Shown in pieces: positions 28,288 to 36,672 of a stretch of DNA of 64,000 bases. A model generated the notes under the pieces. The model ran no database searches and had not been told where the DNA came from. It was given only the letters and a program-made list of their open reading frames with translations. The DNA comes from Sphingomonadales bacterium (GTDB lineage Bacteria > Pseudomonadota > Alphaproteobacteria > Sphingomonadales > Sphingomonadaceae). Both the position numbers and the translations under genes were made by a program. The stretch lies in NCBI GenBank assembly GCA_017309275.1, contig JAFKLT010000051.1, forward strand, positions 1 to 64,000, in the 5' to 3' direction. Position 1 is the first letter of the stretch, and each line of letters opens with the position of its first letter.

Positions 28288-28706
28288 TGCTCTGGCAACT
28301 CCCGCCGTCGGTCGCGGCCTTTCAGGCCTTGTTCGAACGGCTCGTGCCCGACATCGACGCCCATCTGCGCGACGATGTAGAGCTACGACCGCCGACCTAT
28401 GGCAAGGCATGGACGGGCAAGGAGCTGGTGCGGCGGTTGCTCGGCTATGCCGCGCAGGAGTTCGGCGGGCTCGTCTACACCGACGCCTGGTGCAACGGCG
28501 ACCGCTTCGTCCTGCGGTTCGAGGGAGAGATCGAGGGGAAACGCTTCTCGGGCGTCGACATCCTCTGCCTCGACGGCGACGGACAGATCGCGCTGGTCGA
28601 GATATTCGCCCGCCCGCCCACGGCGATGCTCGCGCTTCGCGACCGCATGGGCGTCCATGTCCGAAACGATCCCCTCGCCGCGCGGCTCATGGGCCTGGCG
28701 GCGTGA
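28287..28706 (+). CDS. NTF2-like (SnoaL) protein
   Basis: The 139-residue protein resembles small NTF2-fold proteins: an N-terminal helix F-Q-A-L-F-E-R-L-V-P-D-I-D-A-H-L, then strand-rich sequence with F-V-L-R-F-E-G-E-I and I-A-L-V-E-I-F-A-R-P. Its start overlaps the ligase stop (TGATG) and its stop overlaps the thioesterase start (GTGA). Such folds act as isomerases or hydratases in ring catabolism, but no catalytic residues can be assigned here. Confidence 0.7.
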   Translation: MLWQLPPSVAAFQALFERLVPDIDAHLRDDVELRPPTYGKAWTGKELVRRLLGYAAQEFGGLVYTDAWCNGDRFVLRFEGEIEGKRFSGVDILCLDGDGQIALVEIFARPPTAMLALRDRMGVHVRNDPLAARLMGLAA

Positions 28707-29137
28707 CGATGGTCCGTACGCCCGGCGACTGGGGCCCGCTGCGGTTCGACGATCCCTTTTGCGAGCATATCGGCGGAATGCGGATGCTCTACACCGGCGA
28801 CGCCGCCGAGCCGGTTCGCTTCGGATTGGCGGTGGAGCCGCATCATTGCAACCGGCTGGGTTTTTGCCACGGCGGCCTGCTGTCGACCTTTCTCGACATC
28901 GCGCTGGGCGTCTGCGCGATCGAGATATGCGGCCATGATTGGGGCGGCCCGACGATCAACCTCAGCGTCGATTTTCTCCAGGGCGCACCCCGCGGCGATT
29001 GGATCGAAAGCCGGGTGACGATGGAGCACGGCACGCGCAGCCTGATGTTCGTGACCGGCACCGTAATCGGCACGCCCGGCAAGATCGCCCGCGCAACGGC
29101 CCTGTTCAAACAGCCGCGGCCCAGGCCGGCTGCGTGA
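28703..29137 (+). CDS. PaaI-family hotdog thioesterase
   Basis: The 144-residue hotdog protein has the signature N-R-L-G-F-C-H-G-G-L-L-S-T-F-L-D-I-A-L-G (HGG with downstream Asp) and V-D-F-L-Q-G-A-P-R-G-D-W-I-E-S. It would hydrolyse an acyl- or aryl-CoA, perhaps to recover CoA from dead-end intermediates. GTG at 28703 overlaps the previous stop; ATG at 28709 is a possible alternative. It is the last gene of the operon, and the next gene is convergent. Confidence 0.85.
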   Translation: MTMVRTPGDWGPLRFDDPFCEHIGGMRMLYTGDAAEPVRFGLAVEPHHCNRLGFCHGGLLSTFLDIALGVCAIEICGHDWGGPTINLSVDFLQGAPRGDWIESRVTMEHGTRSLMFVTGTVIGTPGKIARATALFKQPRPRPAA

Positions 29138-29189
29138 TCCGAAGGCACGGACGGCCCACTCCCGCCCGCGCCTTCGCCCCTCTCTGTTT

Positions 29190-29636
29190 TCAGAGGCCGG
29201 GAGTCTCCGCAATCTTTCCGCGAATGAAATCGAACACCTGGTGCTCGATCGCCAGCCACGCGGTCCGCCATTCCTCTTCGGACACGTCGACCAACGTCGC
29301 GCTATGGCCGAATTTCAGGCAACAGCCGTCGCCCGCCGGCGTCACCACCACCGTTCCGCTGTAATCGGTCAGCGGAAAGGGGCCGGTGTCGACCAGCGTG
29401 TAACGGCAGACGTGAACCAGCCCGCTGTGCTGTTCGACAAGCTGCTCGACAAAGGCCGACCCGTCGGGCGTCGTCACCCGGCGCAGCGCGCCGGGCCGGA
29501 CCTCCGGCCCCAACGGGAAATCGGCGCTGGTGAAAAATCCGCCCTCGGTCAGGCGCGGCATCCCCTCCCAGTTGACGAACGACCAGACGCGATCGGCTGG
29601 GGCGTCGAAACGCGCGGCGACTTCGAAACTTGCCAT
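29190..29636 (-). CDS. SRPBCC-family protein
   Basis: The 148-residue START/Bet v1-fold protein begins M-A-S-F-E-V-A-A-R-F-D-A-P-A-D-R-V-W-S-F-V and ends with an amphipathic helix. It is clearly related to the protein at 33763-34230: both share A-P-A-D-x-V-W, P-x-T-D-Y-x-G and V-T-P-A-G at matching positions. The fold binds hydrophobic ligands. It starts 4 nt after the upstream NTF2-like gene, so it belongs to the Rieske unit. The role is unknown. Confidence 0.8.
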   Translation of the reverse strand: MASFEVAARFDAPADRVWSFVNWEGMPRLTEGGFFTSADFPLGPEVRPGALRRVTTPDGSAFVEQLVEQHSGLVHVCRYTLVDTGPFPLTDYSGTVVVTPAGDGCCLKFGHSATLVDVSEEEWRTAWLAIEHQVFDFIRGKIAETPGL

Positions 29637-29640
29637 CGCG

Positions 29641-30042
29641 TCAGACCAGCGGGCCGGGCGCGAAAAAGTCGGAATCGACGCGCCAGCTATCCTCGCACCG
29701 GCGCCATGTGGCGACATAGCGATATTCGACCTCGTCCCCGCCCCCCTTCGGGGTCAGATAGGAGTTCGAGATTTCATAGGCGAGATCGCCGTCGGCGCGG
29801 ATGAAGCGCGGCACCTGACGCGCCTTTTCGAACGCGCCCATGAAGCCTTCGAACAGTTCGGTGATCGATTCATGGCCGACCAGAGCCGGACCGTCGCCCG
29901 CCGAGACGACAGGGTCCAGTTCGTCGGACACATAATAATCCCGAACGAGCGCGGCGGCGTCGCCGGCGGCGAAATTCGCCTCGAACAGGTCGCTGCGATC
30001 CTTGATGATCTGCTTGATCGCGTCGGGGGCGGTATTGGGCAT
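29641..30042 (-). CDS. NTF2-like (SnoaL) protein
   Basis: The 133-residue protein has the DUF4440/SnoaL pattern: F-E-A-N-F-A-A-G-D-A-A-A-L-V-R-D-Y-Y near the N terminus, I-T-E-L-F-E-G-F-M-G-A-F-E-K, and R-Y-V-A-T-W-R-R near the end. It is 27 nt downstream of a Rieske oxygenase gene. Such small proteins can resemble the beta subunit of ring-hydroxylating dioxygenases or act as isomerases. Function unassigned. Confidence 0.78.
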   Translation of the reverse strand: MPNTAPDAIKQIIKDRSDLFEANFAAGDAAALVRDYYVSDELDPVVSAGDGPALVGHESITELFEGFMGAFEKARQVPRFIRADGDLAYEISNSYLTPKGGGDEVEYRYVATWRRCEDSWRVDSDFFAPGPLV

Positions 30043-30069
30043 CGAATAGTCTCCAGGAAAATCTTGAAA

Positions 30070-31113
30070 TCAGCGGATGAAATCGGCCGACGGATGCGCG
30101 CGGGGGTAATTCTGCAAAAAGCGGAAATATTTGCCGAGCGCGGTGTCCGCCTTGGTCAGGAAGCCGACGCGGTGGTGGATCGAATCGAGGATCGGCTTGT
30201 CCTCCGCCGCGGTGCGCGCGAGCAGCATCTTGCCGTAGTCGAGCCGCTCCTGGATCGTCTTGCCGCCCTCCATTTCGACGTTCCGGACGAGCGTCGAGAT
30301 ATAGACGACGTGCGTCCCGGGACGCGGCATCGAAAAGCCCGCCGCGATGCCCAGCCACCATCCGTCGGTCATCCCCTGCTGGATGAAGATGCTGCTGCCA
30401 TAGATGCCGGCCTGCCACGCCAGTTCCTCATCGTCCTGATGATAGGCATCGATGTTCATGCGGAAGCCCCAATCCTCCCACACGCAGGTTTCCGACGGAT
30501 CCTCGGCCTTGAAACGGAAACCGTGGACCACCGCGATATGCTGGGTATCGGGCGTGTTCGACGCGAAGATCCAGGGATCGCAGGTATAAAGGTCGGAGGT
30601 GAAGGGGCTCGATACCAGCTCCTCGTCCGGATAATCGAAGTCGGGAAGCTGCCACAGCGGTTCGTGGCCGTTGAAGACATAGATGATGCCGAAACGTTCG
30701 GTGACGGGGAAGGTGTACAGACAGGCCTTGGCCGGCGGCGGTGCGCCTGTGCCGGTCTTCACGCACATGCCGTTCACGTCATATTCCCACTTGTGGAACG
30801 CGCACTGGACCCGGTTTTCGATGACCGTTCCGACCGACAGGTCGGCGCCGATATGCGGGCAATAGGCGCTCTGGATTCGCGCGACGCCGTCCGCGCCGCG
30901 ATAGATGACGACGCGGCCGTCCAGGAAATCGCGGCCGATGATGCCGCCCACCGGCACCTCTTCCGACAGGGCGATCGGGAACCAGCTCTGGCTGAACAGC
31001 CCGTCCTCGCCCTCGCGCGGTACTTGCATGCCGGTGACGCGCTTGCGCTCGGCGACGGGGATCGGTTCGCGGACGTAAATCTTGTCCTGCGGTTCGGCGG
31101 TAGGGGTGTTCAT
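30070..31113 (-). CDS. Rieske non-haem iron oxygenase
   Basis: The 347-residue oxygenase has Rieske ligands C85-P-H87 and C104-A-F-H107 and a mononuclear iron motif in N-T-P-D-T-Q-H-I-A-V-V-H. Single-component alpha-subunit length and the N-terminal P-I-A-L-S-E-E-V-P-V-G segment place it with KshA-like and related monooxygenases. It needs an external ferredoxin/reductase, which is not encoded nearby. The start at 31113 follows GGAGAGCAGGA. A G-rich motif (31239-31253) lies upstream. Confidence 0.87.
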   Translation of the reverse strand: MNTPTAEPQDKIYVREPIPVAERKRVTGMQVPREGEDGLFSQSWFPIALSEEVPVGGIIGRDFLDGRVVIYRGADGVARIQSAYCPHIGADLSVGTVIENRVQCAFHKWEYDVNGMCVKTGTGAPPPAKACLYTFPVTERFGIIYVFNGHEPLWQLPDFDYPDEELVSSPFTSDLYTCDPWIFASNTPDTQHIAVVHGFRFKAEDPSETCVWEDWGFRMNIDAYHQDDEELAWQAGIYGSSIFIQQGMTDGWWLGIAAGFSMPRPGTHVVYISTLVRNVEMEGGKTIQERLDYGKMLLARTAAEDKPILDSIHHRVGFLTKADTALGKYFRFLQNYPRAHPSADFIR

Positions 31114-31238
31114 TCCTGCTCTCCTGACCATATGCGAGCCGGGCTCACCCGATATGGGCCGGCCCTCGCATCGCCCGTGCCCCGTTGGCGCGGTGCGGGA
31201 TGGATGCGATCATATGGCCGGCCACGGGCGCGCGTAGC

Positions 31239-31253
31239 CAACCAAAGGGGGGA
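31239..31253. promoter_or_regulatory. CCAAA-GGGGGG motif, site 1
   Basis: CAACCAAAGGGGGGA is identical over 15 nt to 40255-40269 and close to 36550-36561. It lies 126 nt upstream of the Rieske gene start in a 205-nt gap. GGGGGG here can also pair with CCCCCC at 31264-31269. Candidate site for the MalT-like regulator encoded at 36673-39423. Confidence 0.6.
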
Positions 31254-31318
31254 GACCGCCTACCCCCCTCCACCGGCGGCGGCGGCGCGGCGCTTTGCAG
31301 GGCGCGGCGCGCACGGGT

Positions 31319-32350
31319 TCAGTCCGCCATTTCCATCTGTTTCAGCTTTTCCAGCGTCCGCCGCACCAGGATGCCGGCATGGTCGGTCTTCAGCACCACC
31401 GGCTTCATGTCCCAGAAGGCACGCCCCGCCATGCGATCCTGCACCGCCTTGATCATCGGTTCGTCTTCCGACCGAAAGGCATAGTTCGCCAGCTCTTCGA
31501 GCGACCGGGTCACTTCGTCGTTGCCGGGCTGGAACGTGCGGAACAGCAGATAGCGATAGACGCAATTCTCCTCGTCGACCGGCGTCAGCATGTGCACGCT
31601 GCCCAGAAAATGCCCCTCTTCGCGCGGCCGCCCCGCCAGCGTGACGCCGACTTCCAGATAATAGGCGCCCGGCGGATCCCACCGCATCTCGTTCCAGTAA
31701 TCGACCTTGTCGCCCGCCTGGACGACGCCGGGCAGGACGAACAATGCCGGCGCATCGCCATCGGGGTTCCAGCGGTCCGAATAGACCCGCGTGCCCTCCT
31801 GCCGCGTCTTCAATGCGCCCGTGGCGATCGATTCATTGCCCAGCGTGGTCGGATGGACGAACTGGCCGTGGGTCAGGTCCATCAGATTGTCGAGCACCAA
31901 CTCGTAATCGAGCGGCTGGCGCATGATCTGCTCGCCCGACATCGTGTAGACGTCGGTCTGGTTGAGCCAGGGGAAATCGGGGATCAGCGCCGGATCGGCG
32001 CGTTCGGCATCGCCCATCCATATCCAGATAAAGCGGTCGCGCTCGACCACCGGATAGGCCGATATGCGAACCGCCAACAGCTTCGTCTTGGGATCGAACG
32101 GATTATGGGCGCACCGCCCCTCGGCGTTGAAGCGCAGGCCGTGATAGGGGCACTCGATCGTGTCGCCGACGATCTTGCCCATGTGCAGCGGCGCGAAGCG
32201 GTGCGGACAGGTATCCGACAGCGCGATGACCTGTCCCTCTTCCCCGCGAAACAGCAGGATATGCTCGCCGATGATCCGGGCGTGATACGGCTGCTCCTGG
32301 ACCTCGCTGCTCCACGCGGCCGCGTACCAGCAATTTCTGACGAACCCCAT
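31319..32350 (-). CDS. Rieske non-haem iron oxygenase (VanA-like)
   Basis: The 343-residue oxygenase resembles vanillate/toluenesulfonate-type demethylases. Rieske ligands are C48-P-H50 and C67-P-Y-H70, and the iron site is L-M-D-L-T-H-G-Q-F-V-H-P. It starts MGFVRNCWYAAAW, a typical N terminus of this family, after GGGGAGA. It follows the FAD oxidoreductase gene by 75 nt. The likely reaction is O-demethylation or hydroxylation of an aromatic acid. No VanB-type reductase is in the window. Confidence 0.9.
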   Translation of the reverse strand: MGFVRNCWYAAAWSSEVQEQPYHARIIGEHILLFRGEEGQVIALSDTCPHRFAPLHMGKIVGDTIECPYHGLRFNAEGRCAHNPFDPKTKLLAVRISAYPVVERDRFIWIWMGDAERADPALIPDFPWLNQTDVYTMSGEQIMRQPLDYELVLDNLMDLTHGQFVHPTTLGNESIATGALKTRQEGTRVYSDRWNPDGDAPALFVLPGVVQAGDKVDYWNEMRWDPPGAYYLEVGVTLAGRPREEGHFLGSVHMLTPVDEENCVYRYLLFRTFQPGNDEVTRSLEELANYAFRSEDEPMIKAVQDRMAGRAFWDMKPVVLKTDHAGILVRRTLEKLKQMEMAD

Positions 32351-32425
32351 TTCTGTCTCCCCTGGCTAAAGGCGCGCTCGGCGCGGGCGCCGTCGCATGT
32401 TCGGCTATCGTGGCGATCGCCACGC

Positions 32426-33760
32426 TCAATCGGCGACCGTCACCTTCGGCGCGGCGCGATAGGAACGGTCCGTGGCGCGGCCCAGCGGGGCGGCGACGTT
32501 GCGGAAAAGAAAGGGCACGGCCCGGCGCAGGGGCAGCGGCCGCGGATCGAGCACCGGCAGCCGGCACGCGGCCCGATCGTCGTCGGCGACCAGCTTCGCA
32601 TATTCGCGGCCCGCCGCCGTGGCGGCACCGATGCCCTGCCCCGAATAGCCGCCGATGGCGTGGACTCGGGGGGCGAGCGCAAGCAGCCTGGGAATCCGTT
32701 CGGCGGATACCGCCACCGTTCCGATCCAGAATTGCGACCAGTCGAACGCCGGCACGTCGCCGAACAGGCGCCTGAGCTTGCGCTCCAGAGGCTGCGCGAC
32801 CTGGGCAGCCGTCGCGCCATCGCCGAGCGGCGGCAACAGCGATGCGACAAGTCGTCCGTCCGGGTCCGCCATGATCCAGAAGGGATTGCCCTTGTTCGTA
32901 TCGGTCAGCGGGATGCCCGCCGGCATGATCCGGGCCGCGAACTCGGGCACCGGCGCCGAGGCGACCATGGCGAAGGGCAGCCGATAATGCGTCCTCTCCA
33001 GCCCGGGCCACAGCGTCGCATTCGCCTCATAGCCTTCGGTCGCGATCAGCACGTGCCGGGCTGCGACCGAACCGTGCGCGGTCTCGACCAGCCATCCGCC
33101 GGGCGTTTCGGTCATTCGGCGCGCCGGATCGCCCATGAAGAGCCGCGCGCCCGCCGCGACGGCGGCTCGCGCAAGGCCGACGGCATAGGCAAAGGGGTTC
33201 AGCGTGCCGGCATCGCGGAACAACAGGCCGTGCGCGGCGCGGCGGCTGTCCATGATCGCGTGGAGCGCGTCCGATCCCAGAAATGCGACATTGCCGCCGG
33301 CATCGTTCCAGCCCTGCGCCAGCTTTCGCTGGTCGGCCGCGCTGCCCGGCGCCTCCGACACGACGGCGATGCCCGACTGGCGCATGTCGACCGGCATCGC
33401 GTGCTTCTGCACCAGCGCGGGCACCAGCCGCGCCGATTCCGCGACCATCCGGTTCAGCGCGCCGCCGCGTTCGGTGCCCAGCAGGCGCACGACATCGGCG
33501 GGGCTCTTGTCGAAATAGATGGGGCACCAGCCCGCGGCGTTGCGGCCCGACGCGCCGCCGCCCGGCCGATCCGCCTCTATGATCGCCACCGCCAGGCCGC
33601 GTTCGGCCAGGTGCAGCGCCGCCGACAGCCCCGAATAGCCGGCGCCGACGATGACGACATCGGCCGTCTGCCGCCTATCGAGCGGCAGTCCGCGGTCGAA
33701 TGACGGCGTTTGCTGCGGCCACAGGGCGGCGGCCAGGGTCCGCGGATCGGGCTGTGTCAC
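32426..33760 (-). CDS. FAD-dependent oxidoreductase (DAO family)
   Basis: The 444-residue flavoprotein has the dinucleotide site D-V-V-I-V-G-A-G-Y-S-G-L-S-A-A-L-H-L-A-E-R-G and the following E-A-D-R-P-G-G-G-A-S-G-R-N-A-A-G-W motif of D-amino-acid oxidase/gamma-glutamylputrescine oxidase relatives. The C-terminal FAD segment is G-G-Y-S-G-Q-G-I-G-A-A-T-A. It would oxidise an amine or alcohol carbon and make hydrogen peroxide or reduce quinone. The GTG start is 2 nt after the SRPBCC stop. Confidence 0.87.
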   Translation of the reverse strand: MTQPDPRTLAAALWPQQTPSFDRGLPLDRRQTADVVIVGAGYSGLSAALHLAERGLAVAIIEADRPGGGASGRNAAGWCPIYFDKSPADVVRLLGTERGGALNRMVAESARLVPALVQKHAMPVDMRQSGIAVVSEAPGSAADQRKLAQGWNDAGGNVAFLGSDALHAIMDSRRAAHGLLFRDAGTLNPFAYAVGLARAAVAAGARLFMGDPARRMTETPGGWLVETAHGSVAARHVLIATEGYEANATLWPGLERTHYRLPFAMVASAPVPEFAARIMPAGIPLTDTNKGNPFWIMADPDGRLVASLLPPLGDGATAAQVAQPLERKLRRLFGDVPAFDWSQFWIGTVAVSAERIPRLLALAPRVHAIGGYSGQGIGAATAAGREYAKLVADDDRAACRLPVLDPRPLPLRRAVPFLFRNVAAPLGRATDRSYRAAPKVTVAD

Positions 33761-33762
33761 GA

Positions 33763-34230
33763 TCAGACGGCGGCATTGCGGGCGTCTGCGGCCGGTCCCT
33801 CAACCAGCCGCGAAATCTCGTCCATCAGGTTCGTTTCCATTTCGGTCCACGTCTGCGCCCACGCCGCGTCGGTCACGCCGACCGCGGTGTAGTCGCACTC
33901 GATCTTCAGGTGACAGGCATCGGGACCGGCGGGGGTGACGCGCACATAGCCGCGATAATCGGTCACCGGCAGGTCGCCGACATCCAGCAGCCGGTATCGA
34001 TAGGTGCGCTCCTCGGCATTCAGCTCCTCCAGCCGCTCCAGGATCGGAGGCCCGCCAAAGGGATGGATGGTCTTGGTAATGCCCACCTTTTCGACATCGC
34101 CGTCGAATTCGATCTTTTCGAAGAAGTCGCCCGAATATTGATCGAGCTTCGCCACGCCGTGCCATCGCACATATTGCCATACCGCATCCGCGGGCGCGGC
34201 GAATTTTCTCGCCAGGGTCACTGTCGCCAC
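33763..34230 (-). CDS. SRPBCC-family protein
   Basis: The 155-residue START-fold protein starts with GTG at 34230 behind GGAGGTTTT. It begins V-A-T-V-T-L-A-R-K-F-A-A-P-A-D-A-V-W-Q-Y-V and is a paralogue of 29190-29636. It follows the TonB receptor by 37 nt and precedes the FAD enzyme by 2 nt. Two such lipid-pocket proteins in one regulon suggest carriage or handling of a hydrophobic intermediate; that is inference. Confidence 0.8.
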   Translation of the reverse strand: MATVTLARKFAAPADAVWQYVRWHGVAKLDQYSGDFFEKIEFDGDVEKVGITKTIHPFGGPPILERLEELNAEERTYRYRLLDVGDLPVTDYRGYVRVTPAGPDACHLKIECDYTAVGVTDAAWAQTWTEMETNLMDEISRLVEGPAADARNAAV

Positions 34231-34267
34231 CAAAACCTCCGTTCTCGATCCACCGCGCCCACGCGGC

Positions 34268-36403
34268 TCAGAAATTGATCCGCGTATTGATGCCGATCTG
34301 CCGCGGCGTGTTGCGCGCACCCAGCCCCTGCCCCGCAATATGACCGCTCGACGCGGGCGAGACATACTCCATGTCATATTCGACATTGAACAGGTTGTTC
34401 GCGAACAAACCCACCTCAAACCCCTCCCCCCGATATGTCAGGCGGGCGTTGGCGAGCCATACGGTGTCGCGCCGGTCGGCGTTGTCGATTTCCCAGTAAT
34501 AATGTCCGCCCGATCCACTGATATCGAAACGCGGGATCAGCTTGCCGCCGTTGCCCAGTTCGGCGGTGTATTGGACCGCGGCGTTGATGCTCCATTCCGG
34601 CACCTGGTTCAGTCGGTTGCCCCGATAATTGCCGTTGGTCGAGGTGCCCGCAAAGACGCTGGTGTCATATTCGTCGATATTGGTACGCAGCAGCGTGCCG
34701 CCGAAGCTGATGTTCAGTCCGTGGACAGGCACGGCCGTCACCTCGACCTCCGCACCGATGATGTGCGATTCGGGGATCGGGTTGGCGATGAACTGTGCGG
34801 CGCCGATCCGCAGGTCGAGACCATAGACCTGACGATCGGTGATCGGGGTATAGAAAGCTGCGCCGTTCACGAACAGACGCCGGTCGGCCAGCACCGTCTT
34901 GAAGCCGACTTCATAGTTCCACAGTTCTTCCTGCTCGAACTGACGCGTCACCACCGAATTATTGTTGAAGCCTCCACTGCGGAAACCCTTCGCGACCGTC
35001 GCATAGAGGAGGTTCCCACCCGCGAGCTTGTACGCCAGCGACAGCTTCGGCTGCAGCGAGCGGAAGGTCGCGTCGTATTTCACCGGCAAGCCGGGAACGA
35101 CGGCGAAGAGCGGGGTGTAATCGGTCTGACGCCGGTCATCGACGTCATAGCGGAGCGCGGCCGTCACCTCGAACCGGTCGGTCAGCGCATATACGAGCTG
35201 CCCAAAGACAGCATAGGCGTTATTGTCGTCCTTCGTCGCCAGATAGTCGCCGACGATCGGCGCCGGAAGGCCCGTGATGCCGGGGCGCAGATAGACAGCC
35301 GTATCGATCTTCTGATCAAGATGGAGATAATAGACACCCGCGACCCAGCGCAGGCGGGCCGACGGATTGTTGGAGGAGAGGCGCAGCTCCTGCGTCATCG
35401 CATTCACGCGAACCGCCTGCGTCGCCGACAGCAGATCGGCGGGAAGCCACTCCAGATCCTCCGAGATGAAAGAGCGGACCGACGAATAAGCGGTGACCGA
35501 CTGCAGCGTGACATCGCCCGCATCCAGCTTGAACTTGACCGACGCGTCGCCGAGCTTGCGTTTGCCCAGGCCCAATATGTTGGCGGTCACGGGTTCGCGC
35601 GGCGCGTTGGCCGGACCCGGCACATAATAGGCCGCCCCTGCCTTCTGGTTCAGATAGCTGCCCGAAAAGTCGATCTCGACGCGGTCGGTAGGCCGCAACA
35701 GCAACGACCCGCGCACCGTATAAGTCTCGTCGTAATCGACGTTCTGATCCAGGACCGAATTATATATCTGCCCGTCGCGGTTACGATAGCTCGCGGCGAC
35801 GCGCAGTCCCACGGTTTCTCCGATCGGCGTCGAAATGAAGCCGCCGACCTTGTAATCATCGCCTTGCGCATAGCTGGCCTGCAAACTGCCTTCGAAATAG
35901 TCGCGCGGCTTGCGGGTAACGATGTTGATCGCCCCGCCCAGCGCGTTGCGACCATAGAGCGCGCCTTGCGGCCCCTTCAGAAACTCGATCTGCTCAATAT
36001 CGAACAGGTCCTGCGTCAGCTGATTGGGGGAAACCTGTTGCACCCCGTCAATGACGACGGCGATCGGCGGTTCGCTGAAACGGCTTTGGCCAATGCCGCG
36101 AATATTCACCATGGACACGCCCGGCTGTTGCGCCTCGACGACGTGAAAACCCGAAACCAAGCTCGACAGATCGTTCACCGAAGTGACCCCGGCCTGTTCC
36201 AGCGTGTCGCTGCCAAAGGCTTGGATGGCGTCGGGAATGTCGCGAATGCTTTCGCTTTGGCGCCGTGCGGTTACGACAATATCGCCGATGCCTTCCGCAT
36301 TGCTTTCCGTCGCGGCGTCCACGGGTGCGCCCTGCGCCTGTGCCGTACCATTCCAGCCGGCAATCAGGGCCAGCGCCGACGACATCACCAAAAACTTCTT
36401 CAT
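34268..36403 (-). CDS. TonB-dependent receptor of Rieske cluster
   Basis: The 711-residue receptor has a signal peptide (to G-T-A-Q-A, about 23), TonB box D-I-V-V-T-A-R-R (41-48), a plug with E-F-L-K-G-P-Q-G-A-L-Y-G-R-N-A-L-G-G-A-I-N, and a C-terminal Phe (T-R-I-N-F). The plug form is that of receptors found with aromatic or steroid catabolic genes. The start follows AAAGGAGGG. It heads the unit receptor-SRPBCC-FAD enzyme-Rieske oxygenase and has the G-rich motif at 36550-36561 upstream. Confidence 0.9.
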   Translation of the reverse strand: MKKFLVMSSALALIAGWNGTAQAQGAPVDAATESNAEGIGDIVVTARRQSESIRDIPDAIQAFGSDTLEQAGVTSVNDLSSLVSGFHVVEAQQPGVSMVNIRGIGQSRFSEPPIAVVIDGVQQVSPNQLTQDLFDIEQIEFLKGPQGALYGRNALGGAINIVTRKPRDYFEGSLQASYAQGDDYKVGGFISTPIGETVGLRVAASYRNRDGQIYNSVLDQNVDYDETYTVRGSLLLRPTDRVEIDFSGSYLNQKAGAAYYVPGPANAPREPVTANILGLGKRKLGDASVKFKLDAGDVTLQSVTAYSSVRSFISEDLEWLPADLLSATQAVRVNAMTQELRLSSNNPSARLRWVAGVYYLHLDQKIDTAVYLRPGITGLPAPIVGDYLATKDDNNAYAVFGQLVYALTDRFEVTAALRYDVDDRRQTDYTPLFAVVPGLPVKYDATFRSLQPKLSLAYKLAGGNLLYATVAKGFRSGGFNNNSVVTRQFEQEELWNYEVGFKTVLADRRLFVNGAAFYTPITDRQVYGLDLRIGAAQFIANPIPESHIIGAEVEVTAVPVHGLNISFGGTLLRTNIDEYDTSVFAGTSTNGNYRGNRLNQVPEWSINAAVQYTAELGNGGKLIPRFDISGSGGHYYWEIDNADRRDTVWLANARLTYRGEGFEVGLFANNLFNVEYDMEYVSPASSGHIAGQGLGARNTPRQIGINTRINF

Positions 36404-36549
36404 CAATCCCTCCTTTAACACGCGTGTTCCTCCGCGCCTTCGGGCCGGACATGATCGTTGCCTTGTCCTGTGCCCTTTGTGCTCTCCCTGTGGGGAGATG
36501 CGATTTGCCGATCCCCTCAAACCATGCCTCCGCACTCTCCCCTAGCCCT

Positions 36550-36561
36550 CCAAAAGGGGGA
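36550..36561. promoter_or_regulatory. CCAAA-GGGGGG motif, site 2
   Basis: CCAAAAGGGGGA matches the 12-nt core of the motif at 31239 and 40255 in 11 positions. It lies about 147 nt upstream of the TonB receptor start. The rest of the 269-nt gap 36404-36672 shows no gene. Confidence 0.5.
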
Positions 36562-36672
36562 TGTTGCAGCGGGTTCGAACCGGCGACGGGCGCGACAGGG
36601 CGGCCGCCCGAATAGGGGCAGCGCACAGTGTCGGCTTTTACGGAATCGATCGGCGAAGCTTCGCCGTTTCCG

